A stretch of 64,000 nucleotides of DNA from Marchantia polymorpha subsp. ruderalis. Taxonomy: Eukaryota > Streptophyta > Marchantiopsida > Marchantiales > Marchantiaceae. The position numbers and the translations under genes are program-made. The notes under the pieces were generated by a model. It did no database searches and had not been told where the DNA came from. It worked only from the letters and a program-made list of their open reading frames with translations. Location of the stretch: contig AP031353.1 of assembly GCA_037833965.1 (NCBI GenBank), forward strand, positions 1,180,501 through 1,244,500. The letters are read 5' to 3'. Below, piece by piece: positions 25,702 to 39,500 of this stretch; within the stretch, counting starts at the first letter, position 1; every line of letters starts with the position of its first letter.

Positions 25702-28700
25702 ATGATGAGTGGAGTTTTGGGCGTGGTGTCGTTGGGCGTTCCTCCTTTTCCAGCGTCTGATCGTGTGACATTTTTTGGGAGGAAGCGCGTTCGAGTCGCG
25801 TGCGCTTTCGACACAGGATGGAACAGGAGTCGCGGTAAGGGTCAAAGAAAGAAGAAGGAGGATGTCTTGAAGTTGGACCGTGGAAAATTATGGCACTCGC
25901 GAGCTTCTCAAATTTTGGCAGTGCAAAAGCCCGAGTCTTCAACCTCTTCGGAGACAGAAGTTTCTTCAGAAGTGGCCGATATCGTCCTCCAAGATATTGA
26001 GATTCTGACCGAATCTCAAGCAGAGCTGCAGCAGAGATTATTTTCAAATGTGAATCAAGCCACTCTGCAACATGAGCCCGGTACAATCATACAGAACACA
26101 TTACTTCTGTCAAATTCGATACTGAACACGTTACCTCAATTTTACACAAACATCGAAAATCATTTTTCAGAGCCTTGTAACATCAATTGCTTCAGGACTG
26201 GAACAAAAAATAATTGAAGAAAATTTCATGAAAATGATGCTTCTGCGTTTCAAGTTTTTGAGCAAAACCCAGAACATTTTCGTAAATACATCTCCTTGTC
26301 ATGGCTCGAGCAATCTAGGGAGATTGTGGACCAGCAGAGTTCAAATTTTACTTCCGAAAATTGCGGTAGCTCCACACATAATCTTATCTATGACGCTCGC
26401 CCATGGTTGAATGCAACGTTCCAGTCATGACCAATAATTTGTTTACACAGATTCGTTGTAGACGGAGTTTGCACTTAGGGTACTTGCATTGGTGAAGTAC
26501 GTGGTCAAGCTGATAAAACTAACACTATAAATTTCAGAAGCATACGTTCGTTATGTACACTGTAATCAATTATATTGCTTACAATTTTGTAAATTTTCGT
26601 TGAGATTCTCATTTTTGCAATTCCATGTTTTACGTCAGACAGAGGTGTTAACTTATAGCCAGTAGAGCTGAGCGTAAGAACATGTTTTAGTATGAAACAT
26701 TAGCTGCGAAGTTTTAAGCCATAGAACACGGCATAAATTTTACTTCTGGTTGTGAGCCGTTGATATATTTTGAGTGATTGCCATCGGTTATAAAAGCCGA
26801 TTGAAATAGAATGTGATTAGTAGAGACTGCCCACTTCTCTTGAAGACATGCACTTCTTTCACTAACTTCGGTGTACTTGTGGAGCAGGAAATTTGCTCAG
26901 CGCCGTCCTGCTTGTCGCTGGCACTACGGTACATCTTTAAAGTCACTTAACTCTGTAACTCTCTTTCAATTGATTTTTCTGGCCATTCACCGGGACTCCC
27001 AAGGTTTGAGTCTTGTTGCCTTATGAAATCATTCGGGGCACTTGACTGAATTACGCTGGATTCTCTTTTGTGGTCTGTACAAGATTGGAGCAGGAATACT
27101 CGCAATTCCAGCCGTAACACAGGATGCTGGCTTCTTAGCTTCTTCAGCTACGGTCGTAACTTGTTGGTTATACATGGTAAAACTTCTCGTCAGACTTTCA
27201 TCTTCATTCATTTTGGTCCCGTGGGCTCCACTGTCGATGCCAGTAGTAGAACCATGAAGTTTATTTCATCTTTAAAGTGAACACTGCAGCTCTGCAACTT
27301 AAGTGTTTGATCAGAGCAAGGTATTGAGTTGATACAGGTTGGGACGGGTCTTCTGGTTGCTGAAGTGAATGTCAACACTATGTGCGAGCTTGGAGCAGGG
27401 GGCGTATCAATCGTATGACTCTTGTCATAATATGATTCTCATTGCTTGATATGTTGTTTCTTCCATGACCCTTTCCAGCAAGTAGCAAAAGCTCATAGAT
27501 TTCAATAGCGTTGAAGCTAGAAATCAGAAGCATGATGAAATAGTTGCAGATGGAAAGTCGAGTGGACTTTAAGACTTTGAAGTACGAATTTGCCTGTATC
27601 ATGTTTCTCATTATCTAGTTTCTTTTGCGCACGAGACTGAGAATATTGTGAATATGAGCAAATTCGATTCGATGTACAACATTGACATACGGACATTGCA
27701 TATTGGTCCGTTGATTTATTGAAATAATTTATTTTTTTCTTATGCGTATGTTATAAAATTCAAGGACAAGCTCCGATAGGATATCCTGTATATGTACAAA
27801 TAAATAGCTGTGATATTTTTTCATTTTGGAGCAGGTGTCCATGGCTGATCGTACTTTGGGTCGACCTGGTGTCAGAGTCGCATGGTAAGGTGTGCTTCTT
27901 ACCACTGTGGACCAATTCAACATTAGCTTGTTGTGATTTCAGTTCCAGCTGTGTTCAAACTGCATTGTAGTGCCCATTGTTGAGTGCTCAGCTAATTGTC
28001 ACATGGTTATGTTGGGATGGCTTTCACTGAGGAGCAGTGGTACATACATATTCATACACTATGCACTTCTGGTCGCCTACATCGCTCGCTCGTCCGAGAT
28101 CATTTCAAATTCGATTGGCTCTCCCTTGTGAGTGCTCGTATACCCCATTGCAGTCATATTATTGCGGTCATTATTCTTCTCAGTATTGTTCTTCGTGTTG
28201 AATGATTATTTGAATTAGGGTCTTGCTGGATATGAAGGTTTATCATGCATGGAATTAAAGTCTTCAAGGCAAAATGATGATATAGTTTCTGATCAGCAGG
28301 ATCAGATTACGAATACTCTCATTGCATCTAACCATGAATCCTATAATTGTATCTGTACAGTCTGATGGCACAAAAGCATGTCTCGCTTCACCAGACACCA
28401 ATTTTTATTGATGTGTGTTGGGGAAATCGGCTTTCAAATATCCTGGTTATTTGCCAGAAATAATCTCTTATTATTGACAAGTATAGAAAGTAGATGCAAG
28501 CTGAGCGTGCAAGTCGATAAAGCCCTCTTGGAAGATTAGTTCGAGTTCTTTTATATTAAAAATAGATTGGCTGCATTCATACTGTAGGGAAGAAGACCTG
28601 ACCGGTTTTGTGAATGGCTAATTCTTCTTCCAGATGGCTCAGTGGACTTATTTTTACTGGTGCTATCGGTGGTCTGTGTTACTTCGCTAGGTGAGTGCGC

Positions 28701-31177
28701 ATGTTGAGAATCTCAATCTTTTCACGAATATATACAAGAACTTGTGATAACAGTTATTGCCAGACATTATTTTGTGAATTCTTTTGAAGTCATCTACACG
28801 TTGTGGATTGCTATCGAGGACATTTTCTCTTGGCTTGGCAGTCCACGCACGGTAGGAGCAGTGAATGGAGTCTTGGTGGCGGGCATCGTTACCAGTTTTG
28901 CAGCTCTGGTTGTAAGTTACACACCTTTTGGACTGATTCCTTCTGATTCACAATGACTATTAGCTCCTATTTGTAGTTCGAATGTCACAGGTGTGTGGTG
29001 CTAAAACAACTACCTACAGAAGCGTGAAGAAGTTGATTTCTGTTCATCCTTGCCTTCCAGTAAATTTGATAAGATTTCTCTTTGAAAAATACCTACTCAA
29101 AGCAGCAATAAGAAGAGTAAACCTGTGCATTTTTTTTCCCGTGAGTTTTTATGCCCTCTGTTCAATATAAGGTGAATTTCCGATAAGGATTATGTTAGAT
29201 TTTAACTTTCTGGGACCATAGGTTTTACAGAAACCTGGAATATACTTGGTTCCATGTGTATAAGTCTAAGATGAAATGTTTGATGTGCAGGCAGTGTCTT
29301 TTGTCACATACACGGTTGTCCTCCCAACATTTCACAATTCACTTTTTTTGTATCTTCACTTTGTAATCAGGTAGTAGCAGGAGGAGATTTGCATTTGGAA
29401 TCATTGGCACGAGTAAACCTCGGAGCCGTGTTACACAGTGTACCCGTGATAGCTCTCTCTTTTGTTTACCAGGTACCATAATGACGAAGACCTGAAAACT
29501 CAAACCAGCATATGTTCTACTGTACTTGAAATTCGGTTGACAATACAGACTCATTTGACATCAACTATCAGCTTTTTGCTTTTTCATAGATGCGTTTGGC
29601 GTGTATGTCTTGTACCAGAACGTTGTTCCAGTTATCTGCACGGATTTAGAAGGAGATCTACCAAAAATAAGGTTTGTAATATTTGGATAAATTGTTGCAA
29701 TTTAGGTGTTTGTATTACCAACAATTTTGTGGAAGATTTGTTAGTATTGGGCGGATTAGTTTAGTGATTGGGGCATGAGAATAGGCTTCTCTGACTCTCG
29801 AGTGTAAGTTTGTTGTAAACAGGTCAGCTGTCGTCTATGGAACTTCCATTCCACTGGTTATGTTTCTAGTGTGGGATGCATTGATTTTGGGGAGTTTCCC
29901 CGCTGTCAGTGATTCTATCAATATAGCTCCAACTATGGTAGATCCTTTGGCTATTCTTCGATCAACGAATGGTGTAGTCGGGGTAAATTTTCTAAGCCTA
30001 CTTTGCAAAAGAGCTCTAAGGACATTGTTTTTAGCAATATAATATTGCACGTTGTGTTGCAAATATATTGCACAACGTGCAATATATTTGCATCCTCATA
30101 TGGCTGGTGGAAAGACCTATAGCGCTAGAAACAATATTTATAGAACAATGTTTCACGTATATTGGTCCATTTGACGCTCACAAGAAGATCATGGCCGTGC
30201 AGCCCATCATAGAGACATTCTCTCTTCTCGCCGTGGCGACCTCTTACATCGGCTTTGTCTTGGGGCTGGCAGACTTCCTCGCAGATTGTAAGACTCAAAG
30301 CCTTTTTGCCCTTGTATTGTTGTCATCATCTGAATGATTTCATTGAAACCTTGCTCTCAACACATTATCAGTACGATTCAAGCCATGATACGACGTTTGA
30401 ACTAAAACAAATGATTTCAGACTCTATCTGATCAATTTGTCAGTCTGGATTACATACACAATTTGCTTACTGGAGTATAACCTTCCACTAGACCTTGATA
30501 TATAGTAAAGTTATTTGATTTTAACGTTCATGTGATAGGTCCTGGTCATAGCAAGGTCAAAAAATTGTATGCACAAATTACTACAGGTTTAACTGGAGTT
30601 TTGAGAAACGTGGATGTTTGCATGGTGTTAGTGCTGAAGCTGCCATCGGGAGGATTGAAGCAGCCGCTTCCTTATTTGTTGACTCTAATTCCGCCACTTG
30701 CACTTGCACTGACATCACCTGGTATATTCTTCAAGGCTTTAGACTTTGCGGGCACTTACGGAGGTACCTCTCTATCTTGTGGTGGCGAGTTTTCCATATA
30801 TTTGCAAGCATGTGAAACTTCGTAATCCGATAGTATTCACGGGCATTTTACCACGATCTTGCCCGATAATACTCCGTAAGCAACATGAGGATCTTGTACT
30901 TTTGTGAGAAAGCCATCGCCATCATCCCAGTCACAAGTAGAAATTTATATAGAACATGCAATTTGCCCCTAAAATTCGGTTGTCATGTGTGCACGCAGTG
31001 CTGGTTCTCTTCGGTATCATACCCGCAGCAATGGCCTGGTCAGAGCGATACTCCGATACGTCTTTACCAACTTTGAAAGCTCGATTAGTTCCAGGCGGCC
31101 GCATAACGTTATCCATCATCATCGGCTTTGCAGGCGTTATCATCACGTCAGAAATTGCTCGTCAACTTTCACCTTGA
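25702..31177 (+). CDS. plastid-type tryptophan/tyrosine permease-family transporter, complete, fourteen exons
   Basis: Member of the Trp_Tyr_perm family of plants, related to bacterial aromatic amino-acid permeases and predicted to sit in the plastid envelope. Exons: 25702-26080, 26888-26928, 27084-27176, 27338-27412, 27835-27884, 28038-28127, 28634-28690, 28842-28911, 29371-29472, 29619-29671, 29823-29982, 30203-30287, 30632-30763, 30999-31177. All are GT-AG and phases close, giving 521 residues. The hydrophilic Arg/Ser-rich N-terminus (about 1-125) suits a transit peptide. Membrane segments then run to the end. Family blocks: NVNQATLQHEPGNLLSAVLL, TTIGAGILAIPAVTQ, VAEVNVNTM, IHYALLVAYIARSS, IALSFVYQNVVPVICTDLEG, TSYIGFVLGLADFL, ALDFAGTYG and PAAMAWSERY. 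Substrate is not shown by sequence; aromatic amino acids are the family expectation. The acceptor at 28038 turns a usual Trp into Cys, so that junction is slightly less sure. Confidence 0.94.
30042..30085. repeat. perfect 15-bp inverted repeat in permease intron 11
   Basis: Arms 30042-30056 and 30071-30085 are exact reverse complements around a 14-nt spacer, inside the intron 29983-30202. The arm core is GCACGTTGTG. It could form a hairpin in the pre-mRNA. Confidence 0.85.
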
Positions 31178-31199
31178 ACTTCTGCAGAAGTTTTTTTTA

Positions 31200-33600
31200 A
31201 TCCTGTAGAAGCTTTTGTCTTGTGCCAGGAATGATACAAGACACAAAAATCCCGTACACTCATACCATGCTGGCACAACCTCGCATTGGCACCCTTTTCC
31301 TTTATTAGAGTGGTTGTTCGCATTCACTTTGGCATCCTTTGTAGATACACATCACAATTGGTGTAATATATTCGTCTCAAAAGATTAATATCTCTACCGA
31401 AATACCCATATTTATCCAAATTATATTTTTTGATCAATTTACAATTTTTTTATGATATATCTATTTCTGCCATTTTAATCTAAAGGATTGAATAATATAC
31501 AACAATCAACTAAATTATAGACTTTCAATTGGATATTGAAAGTTGAACAATCTGAGTTACTCACAAACTAAAACCTAGTGTTGTAAATCACTTTTTAAAT
31601 CAAACTATTCCTAATCCCATATAAGGAAAATCAATTCTCACAGTTATGATCATGTTCACGAAATATGAAAATTCGACTCCAAGGTCTGGAGCAACTCATT
31701 CCCCTGGGTTGAACTGTTCCTAAGCTTTCTTCATATGGGAACGAATCAAAGCACACAGAATTGTCTATAAGTTTGCATCTTTGTTGTTGCCTTAGAATGA
31801 TATATTAGGCACGTTCTCGCATGCCACAATCTTTGGGACGGGTGTTACATGTGTAGATTATTACTTTAGAATTTTCAGCATGTTTTCTTTACTTCTCGGA
31901 ATCAAGCGTGTGATATTTAGAGAAAATAAGCTGAATAACTATTGTACACATAGATAGAAGTAAAAAGTATTGATTGAAAGCGATTTTAGGTTTTTGTTCC
32001 TACATAGCCTGACTTCTATAAATTAATCAATATTCATAGCTTATTCATAAATTAAAAAAATTATACTTAGAAACATAAAACCACACCCATGTGTGGTTTT
32101 ATATATAAACTTATAACTAAATAAATCATAACCAATTACAATTCTTGCTAACATTTTGCTAACTACGGACACATTTGATATCACATTTGCGCATATGTAC
32201 ATTGTTAAGTGCAAATGTATGTAAACATCACATAAGATATGAGACTTTTCAGCAAAATGCTCGCATGATCTGAAACGAGCAATAATGATTTTCATTATGA
32301 AATTTAAGTACAGTTTACATACAGATGTGACCAAGCGAAGAAATTTTGGTTTCTAATCTTACCAAGTAAATTAAGGATATAAACAAAATGGTATGAATTA
32401 ACATTTGGAGAGTAAAAAACAAATGTTAACACTTTAATTTTGCAAGTGTGTATACAAATACATAACGACATTGAATGTATTAAAATAACATGAAAGAATT
32501 TAGAATATTGTGACATATACCATTATAAGTTGTCAATATAAGCAAACTTGAAAGTATATTTTCATTACAAGGCCATTGAAAGTCCAAAAAAGTTAGAAAT
32601 GTGTGTAATGAAATCATACAATATTAAGTGATAATAAGTGGTTGACAGATATAACTTTCATAATTTATTTTCTTGCAAACTCGGAATCAAATTTTAAATC
32701 GTTTTATCTATATATTTTTTTGAATATTTGATTCAAAATCATCAATTTCTCAACTTAAAATTTTGAATTTTAATTATATGCTGGTAATTGTTGTGATCAT
32801 ATATTATATTTAGATCACTATAGATCATGATATTATATTTCAACTTCTGAGTTGGAATGAATGAAATTCAATTATAGCTTGAAACAAACACATAATTGCT
32901 TATTTTCATTAATTATGAAGTATTTAGAACGAAAATACTTTGAATACATATTTTTTTCAAAATTTCAATATATAGCAAATCAATCTCATGATGAAATTAT
33001 TTATTTAATTCAATTGGTAAATTTGATCCATATAACGAAATAAATCACAATCAAACTAAAATTATCTGATGTTCTGTAAAATATCATGAATGTTGCAAAT
33101 ACTAATTAATTTTTGTAATTTGAAAGATATAAAAAAATAACAAAAAGTAAATTAACACGTTTTTGAAATAAAGATATTCATTTTTAAATTTTAAAATAGA
33201 TTGATGTAATCAGAGGTATGATAGATCATACATAACATCCTTTGCAAGAATTCTAATTCTACTGAATGCTATGATTTAAATGCAGAAGGTGTTTGAAAAA
33301 AAATCACAAATATAGCTATATAGTATAGAGATGATTGATGTTCACCTTTCCACGCAATTGCATAAGTTATTTGCAATATTATACTTGTCTCCTTTTATTT
33401 TGTGGTTTACTTTGATTCATTACAAACAATTATACCAGGGTTTGACATATGCATCATCCCAACACCTTGATTCCAATCACTTTTTATGTTAAATATGTAC
33501 CAGTAGTCAACACTCATCCTTCCTAACTAGCTGTTGACACAAAAGTGATTATTGTGTAGGTTAATATAAACTATACATGTATGAGTACTTGTAATCAACT
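31200..33600. other. AT-rich gene-free block downstream of permease
   Basis: Long A/T runs, ORFs only of AT-biased composition. It contains a perfect 12-bp hairpin (32075-32086 with 32091-32102, loop CCAT). No transposon or gene could be recognised. Confidence 0.5.
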
Positions 33601-33637
33601 CCTGTATAAAATTGTTACGAAAAAGTCGCGATTTATT

Positions 33638-36540
33638 TTAAGGATAATTTGATCGCACCAAATTGTCAGCGGTGAGGGAGAACAAAATCTTGAAAGTTGC
33701 ATACATACCTGTCGTCGAGGACAAGAGTGAAATCAAGTCATCCTGCAGCTCGAAACTGGACGGCCAGTCTGACTCGCTTTCAAGCAAACTGTACAAGACC
33801 TTACTCTCTCCCTCATGTGACAGTGTATGCGTACGAGCGGACTGTGACAGCAGTGTTTTTAGTCCTTTCCACATTAGTGTCAGCTGAAAGGTGTTTACTT
33901 TTCAGCATATGGAAATATGACTTGACAATGACATGGAAGCCATCTGTCGACTTCTCGTTAGATCGTCTCCACTGTTGGCATAATTTCTTCCGCATTCTTA
34001 CAATACGCATGGTTTTACACGTGCGATGTCCATAGAAAGGTTACGAAAATGGGGAGCTGTGGGAACGCGAAGTATCTGTCAGAGCACGCCCGCACACAAG
34101 CACATCAGATTCTCTCTTCATTCACTCCTGGACTGAGGTGCGGCAGCCGTGATATGTTTTCTTCATCGGACAGAACAATGTTGCTCGAAGTGAGCTCCCA
34201 CTGTTGTCGTCGTACAAACTTCAATGCCTGTATGTCCTGCCATGGAAACCGCTTTTGAAAAGCGATCATTGAAATGCAGGCAGATTATGACAATCGGGCT
34301 CTTGGGCAGAAAATGCTTATTGGATGTGGACCTATGTTCAAGACTTTCTTTGTATGTTCAATCTCATAAATTGAAGCCCATGCAGAAAGGACAATCCGAA
34401 GAATCCCTTGTAAGTATCCTCGTTCTGACATCTACAGGTTAGTGCGACACGAATGGAAAGGGGAGTTCAATCAGTGGATGTTTACAGACTAGACTTCTAT
34501 CTTTGAAGCTACAGTTCAGTGGTTGCGAAGTTGGCAGGAACGGAGAGCAGGATCGAGGCTCAATCAGTCTATAATTCAACAAACATCAAGCATGGTGCGT
34601 TTCGAGAAGGTCAATTTTTGGGAGTCGTTCAGGTCAGATGAGCGCATGATCGACCGGATGGATTGTTCGTATATCGTTGAACTAATTCTCTGCTCCTGAC
34701 AGGCTCTAGAGTAAAGTCGAGCCCATCAACTTCGATTCGTCTTTCTTGCAACATTTTATAGCCTGTCGATACATGAACGGAAGGAAGGGATGGATTTCGC
34801 TCAGGTGAAGAGAAGTTACTGCTGGTCTCAGCATTTTCTCAACAGCGTCAAATAGTTGCACGCTCACCTAATCATGAGCTTTGTATGACAGATCGGTTCG
34901 ACCAGATTGGGCTACAAACAAATGAGGACCTAGCCAGATCAACAAACATCTCAGCGATGGGAAAAGGCAGGCCTGTGAAAAGTCCCAAACACCCTACTGA
35001 AACAGTTTTTTCTTCGAGAATAATGGACTTTGCATCTATCTGCAGTATCGAAGAAAGAGAAGATTCACGAGCACGTAGTTCTCGTCAGCAGACAGCTTGA
35101 TTCAAAAGGCAAATGGTACGGAATGGAATCTCATCTTTTGCTCCCTCTCGTTCAACTACTACCTCTGTATGTCTCGTCACTCATGGTCGAAGTTCAATGT
35201 GTACAGGACCAGTATTCTGGCATAGTCTGGATAAGGCAGAAGTCCCGTTCCTCTGCGATCCGATGGATGTTCTTCGTTTCTCTCGCAACAACATGGAAAG
35301 AGGAAGGGGAGGGTTGGTACCTGGTGGAAGTTGTGGTTCATCAAAACCACCTCCTCGTACATTCACTCAACACTGCCCACCTTCCGCCTTACGTAAAGTA
35401 CCGCAAATATCCCCGTTACCACTTGTACACCACATCCCAGAACGAGGAACAGATTGCTCGTCCGCGTCATGAGGTTTCATCCTCTTCGACAAGTCTCGAG
35501 TCACTTCTCTCAAAGGGGAAATACCTTATCCACATGAGGACGCTTTGATGTTCACCATGTGCGTGTGTTCGTCAGAGTGTGGTCCCACGCAGGCCGTGTT
35601 TGGAAGCATCTGAAATTCCAACGGATTAGAGGTTAGCAAGTGCTCTACTTTGCGAACGCTGGAACGTTTATTGCGTTGAAGCTTATGTGCAACATGCCTG
35701 CCAGGTCACAGAACATCATGCTCTGTTAGGGAAATTAGTCGATCTGAATGTGCTGAGAGCTACGCTAAATCTTCACGTCGAGACTGACGGCAGAAACTAT
35801 TTCAGTACCCAGCGTCCGTACTCTTCTTCTGAGACTTCTTTCTGACAGGAGAAAGGGATTCAAGGGCCCCACTTAAGAGCTCGCAAGTGTCGATATTGGG
35901 CATAAGAGCTCCTCAGTGTTACTCATAGTCAAGTCCTGATTTCTATCACACGCACATGTGTTGGGTCGTTGGTTGGTAGATAGGATCGTTGCCAATTACC
36001 CATCTCGAGTGGAAGTGAGGGAATCATGATAATCCTCATTCTCATGATTCTCTCACTTCCACTCGAGATGGGTAATTGTCAAATTCCTCTTCCGCCTCAC
36101 AAACGGTTGTGCGATGAGGAGGTAAAGAGTTTCTGAGCAAAGGTCATTCCATCGATCAGCCTTCCGGTCGATGTTGAAGCTGAACACTGAAAGGGAAAAA
36201 AAGCGGCCTAGCACGACAACGTGCCTCGAGGTAACGGTGGTATTGTGGAGTATAGAGGTAGACGCCAACAGCTCGAGCTCCAAGGCCAGATTCTTACAAC
36301 AGTAGACCTGAAAACACAGAATCTCTTTTTTCCCTTTTCTCTTTCTGGGTGAGAAAGTCCAATACTTTTGGGTCCATGATGATTAGCAGCACAAGATTTA
36401 CAGCCTCGACGTTTCCTTTCACTGGTAATGAGTCTACTGTTGGAACCGATTGAAGACGGAGAAGCTCACCTGTGTCAGCAGAAAGGAAGGCCGTGTTGTG
36501 CTCGTTTCTCAATGTAGGATTGCAGTGGCTTGGGTTTTGT
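33638..36540. other. unassigned region with protein-like ORF fragments on both strands
   Basis: Composition returns to gene-like levels, and short ORFs look protein-like but belong to no family I recognise: minus 33638-33874 (contains YSLLESESDWPSSFELQDD), minus 36294-36512 (contains NVEAVNLVLLIIMDPKVLD), plus 35030-35548, and plus around 35465-35560 (FDKSRVTSLKGEIPYPHED). No phase-consistent exon chain was built. This may be a divergent gene, a lineage-specific gene or decayed coding DNA. Confidence 0.3.
35993..36078 (+). ncRNA. hairpin with 37-bp stem, candidate small-RNA foldback
   Basis: Arms 35993-36029 and 36042-36078 pair over 37 positions around a 12-nt loop, with a single exception at 36020/36051 that is G-U on the plus strand. 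The centre of each arm carries CTCGAGTGGAAGTGAG or its complement. Such near-perfect short foldbacks occur in young plant miRNA loci, but also arise as template-switch palindromes. No expression evidence is available. Confidence 0.4.
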
Positions 36541-39500
36541 TCCCTAAGTGCAGCGGGTAAAGCAGTTCTACGCGGGGAGATTTGAGCTAAAACACTTGGG
36601 CTTTCGGTCTGTACTGGACTGGACTCATGTACGAAATATATTTAAAACAGTTCCACCCCACTGTCACCACTCACTCTGCTGCTAGTTTGTTTGCTTGCTA
36701 TAAATAAATCCAGAAACATTTGGTGGAATATCTCCAACATGATTTCTTCAGCCCTATTCTACTGCTATCATAAACGGAAAGCCTAAGATAATGCTTCTTC
36801 CTGGTGTGTTCTCATGTGTCCTTTTCACTTACCTCAAACATATATTCTTCCGGTCCTTCAGGGCTGGAGCTATCTTCTACTCCACAACCGAAACTTTAGC
36901 ATAAGGGTTCATCAAAGTAACATTCTTTAGAATTTCATGTTCTTCCCTTTTGTTATCGCAAATTCATATCCCTCATAAGTTCTTTTGTTCTTTTAGAAAT
37001 TTCTCTCGGTTTCAGGTGAAACGGTATCAAAAGCAATTTTAGAACAGGAGTTAGTATCACTCGTGTCTCCAGCAAATCTACCTCAGTTTCGCGTCAGTGA
37101 CTCCAGTCGAGTCAACAGCTTTTGGTCAAAATCACATATAGTTAAGTTGTATTAAGTACAATAAATCAGATAAGAAAATAAAATTGACAGGACTAAACGA
37201 GTTAAGAAGAGCTTTGGTATTTGCACTCTCCGCGTTGAGAGAATCGCACCTTGGTCGTCAGCTTGACTTGCGACTAGAGCGTAGTGTCAGAAGTGGAATT
37301 TACTGTGCTCACATGCAATATATTCTTTCGAGAGAGAAGACAGACTCTGTCGTTCTGTAGAGATTTAGCCTGATCGAGCAAAGAAGTTGAATCCTCTGTC
37401 GCGCCTTGACTTGACAGGGATAAATCATGTCTGCGCACAGTTGTCCAAGATTAGTTTAGCAGCCGTGATGTATCCGGCCCCAAACAATATTGGAAGAAAG
37501 AAATAATAATACCAAGGGGTCGACGTCCTCGTTTCGGCCCCATTTAATTGGTCGAAATGGAGTCTGCAAACAGTCGTGAAAGGTTAACTTAGCAGCCAAC
37601 TTAAAAGTGAATACTAGGAAACATGACCAGGAGATAATACCTTGAATCAGCCTGTCGAATCTCCGTCAGCATAAGGGGTAAAAGGAAAGAAAATTTGTCG
37701 AATGATGTCGACAGACAAAGGAAGCAAGCAAGTTTCTCATTACAGTGAACAAACAGTCAACTTCGAGGAGTGGGAGGCAGGCATGCATGCAGTACGAGAC
37801 GAGGCACGGTGCACCGAGCATCAAGAAAGAAATCCCAGTCGAAGAAGCAACCGAATCAATGTTTTCATTCGCAAGTAATTGAACGAACAGTAATTTTTAA
37901 GGAAAAATATAGAAAAGTAGAGTATTTGATTGCTGGGAAAGGGTGGGTCGTGGAGCGGTACGTGGACCAGGAGGTTTACCAGACTTTCTCTGTGCTGGTA
38001 AATTCAGTCGAGATCAAAACAGCTGGAAGGAGCTGTTTCCTGATAAGACATCATCTTGACTTGAGACACACATCAACGACTCTTGGTCTTTAAACAACTT
38101 GTGACCTCACCTCCTCTGCCGACGGATGACGTTGAGTGGAACGTCCTCTCGGTCATCTACAGAGAGTTACATCAAGCAAAAGTTACGGGACCACGAGTTG
38201 ACCTCTGATCTGAAGGACGCACTCGTGGGGCTCCGTCCATCCATTTATTCTTCGGAAGGTGTTTGCCTGCCGCAGGTCTTAAGCAAGCTCGGAAGAATGG
38301 AAACCGAAGCCCCAGACCTTCGCTGGAAAGAATTCCCGAAGAATTCCCAGAGTCAACCACAGCTTCGTATGATAAAGGAAGATAAGTGTGCACTTCAATT
38401 TGTCTCATGTACCGCAGGTGTATTTGCCACTGGCAATCTTCGTATAGTCCCCTAGCGCACGCATTGACTACGTCAGTCCGCGGTTCGAAGCAAACCAAGT
38501 TGTGATAAAGTCACCAGTTTCGTCTCAGAGCTCCCCTTCCGAAAGTACTGTACCTTTTGATCCACCGAGCTCAGCCGCGAAGATGATGATGTTGTCGAGA
38601 GACAAGATCCACACGTTTCGACCCCATCAATCACATGCCTGTGCTTGTTGAGGAGCGTCTTATTTGTGTGGAACTTGTTCCGGAGAAAATCTGACGAGGC
38701 AAATTTACTTCCCTTTATCTCCTTAGTGGGTTACGATCTCTGCTGGTTTGGTCGACGACGAACGGATTGATGATATCTTCAGGACCGATTCCGGTTCAAA
38801 AGCCCAGGATACAAGCAATTCGCCTCGTCCCGTCCCGTCCCGCCCCATGGTTCTTGTCAGTGCACATGCTTCATCAAGCCCTTGAGCATAAAAAAGCGCT
38901 CTGCCTGCCGTTGCGTGCTCCATCTTTCTTGCACCTCCATGAGACATCGCCTCTATACACATATGTTTGTATGTAGGTACCTGGCTCTTCCTCTCAGGCT
39001 TAGGCAGACGAGTGAATGTTGTGGCTGTACTGTTTGGAATTTGTCCTTAGCAGATTCTTGTGAGCTCGAAAATCCTTCCACCTCTGTAGGACTCGGAACG
39101 TGATTTCGGCGGTTGCTGGATGCATTGCAGGCAGAGACATAACAGGGACATAATTTGCTGTGATGACCACGAGGTCGGAACCCGACGATGAAGATTAATG
39201 GACGAAAGGGGAGGGACAAATCTCTGACCGAAGTTTGTGACCCCTGGTTACAGACAGGTTGATACCTCGAGGGGATCTAGCACAGTGCGAGGAAAAATAC
39301 ATGGATAATGAAGTAATCGTGGCAACGATCCCGGGAAGCGTTGCGGTATCCACGGTGGAAGTTCTTGGATATTGTGCTTTCTCAAGGGACACCTACCGCA
39401 GAGGATTTCTGTGAATGCATGGCGAGCGCGAGGGTGGTCTTAGCTGGTCTAGCCCAACAGAAGAGAGTTTCATCTCAAAAGCGGAGCACAGTGCTCGCGT

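Noticed and set aside
32075-32102. 12-bp hairpin followed by A/T-rich sequence, resembling a bacterial terminator
   Set aside because: The window is eukaryotic nuclear DNA and no gene ends there; a chance palindrome in AT-rich DNA is more likely.
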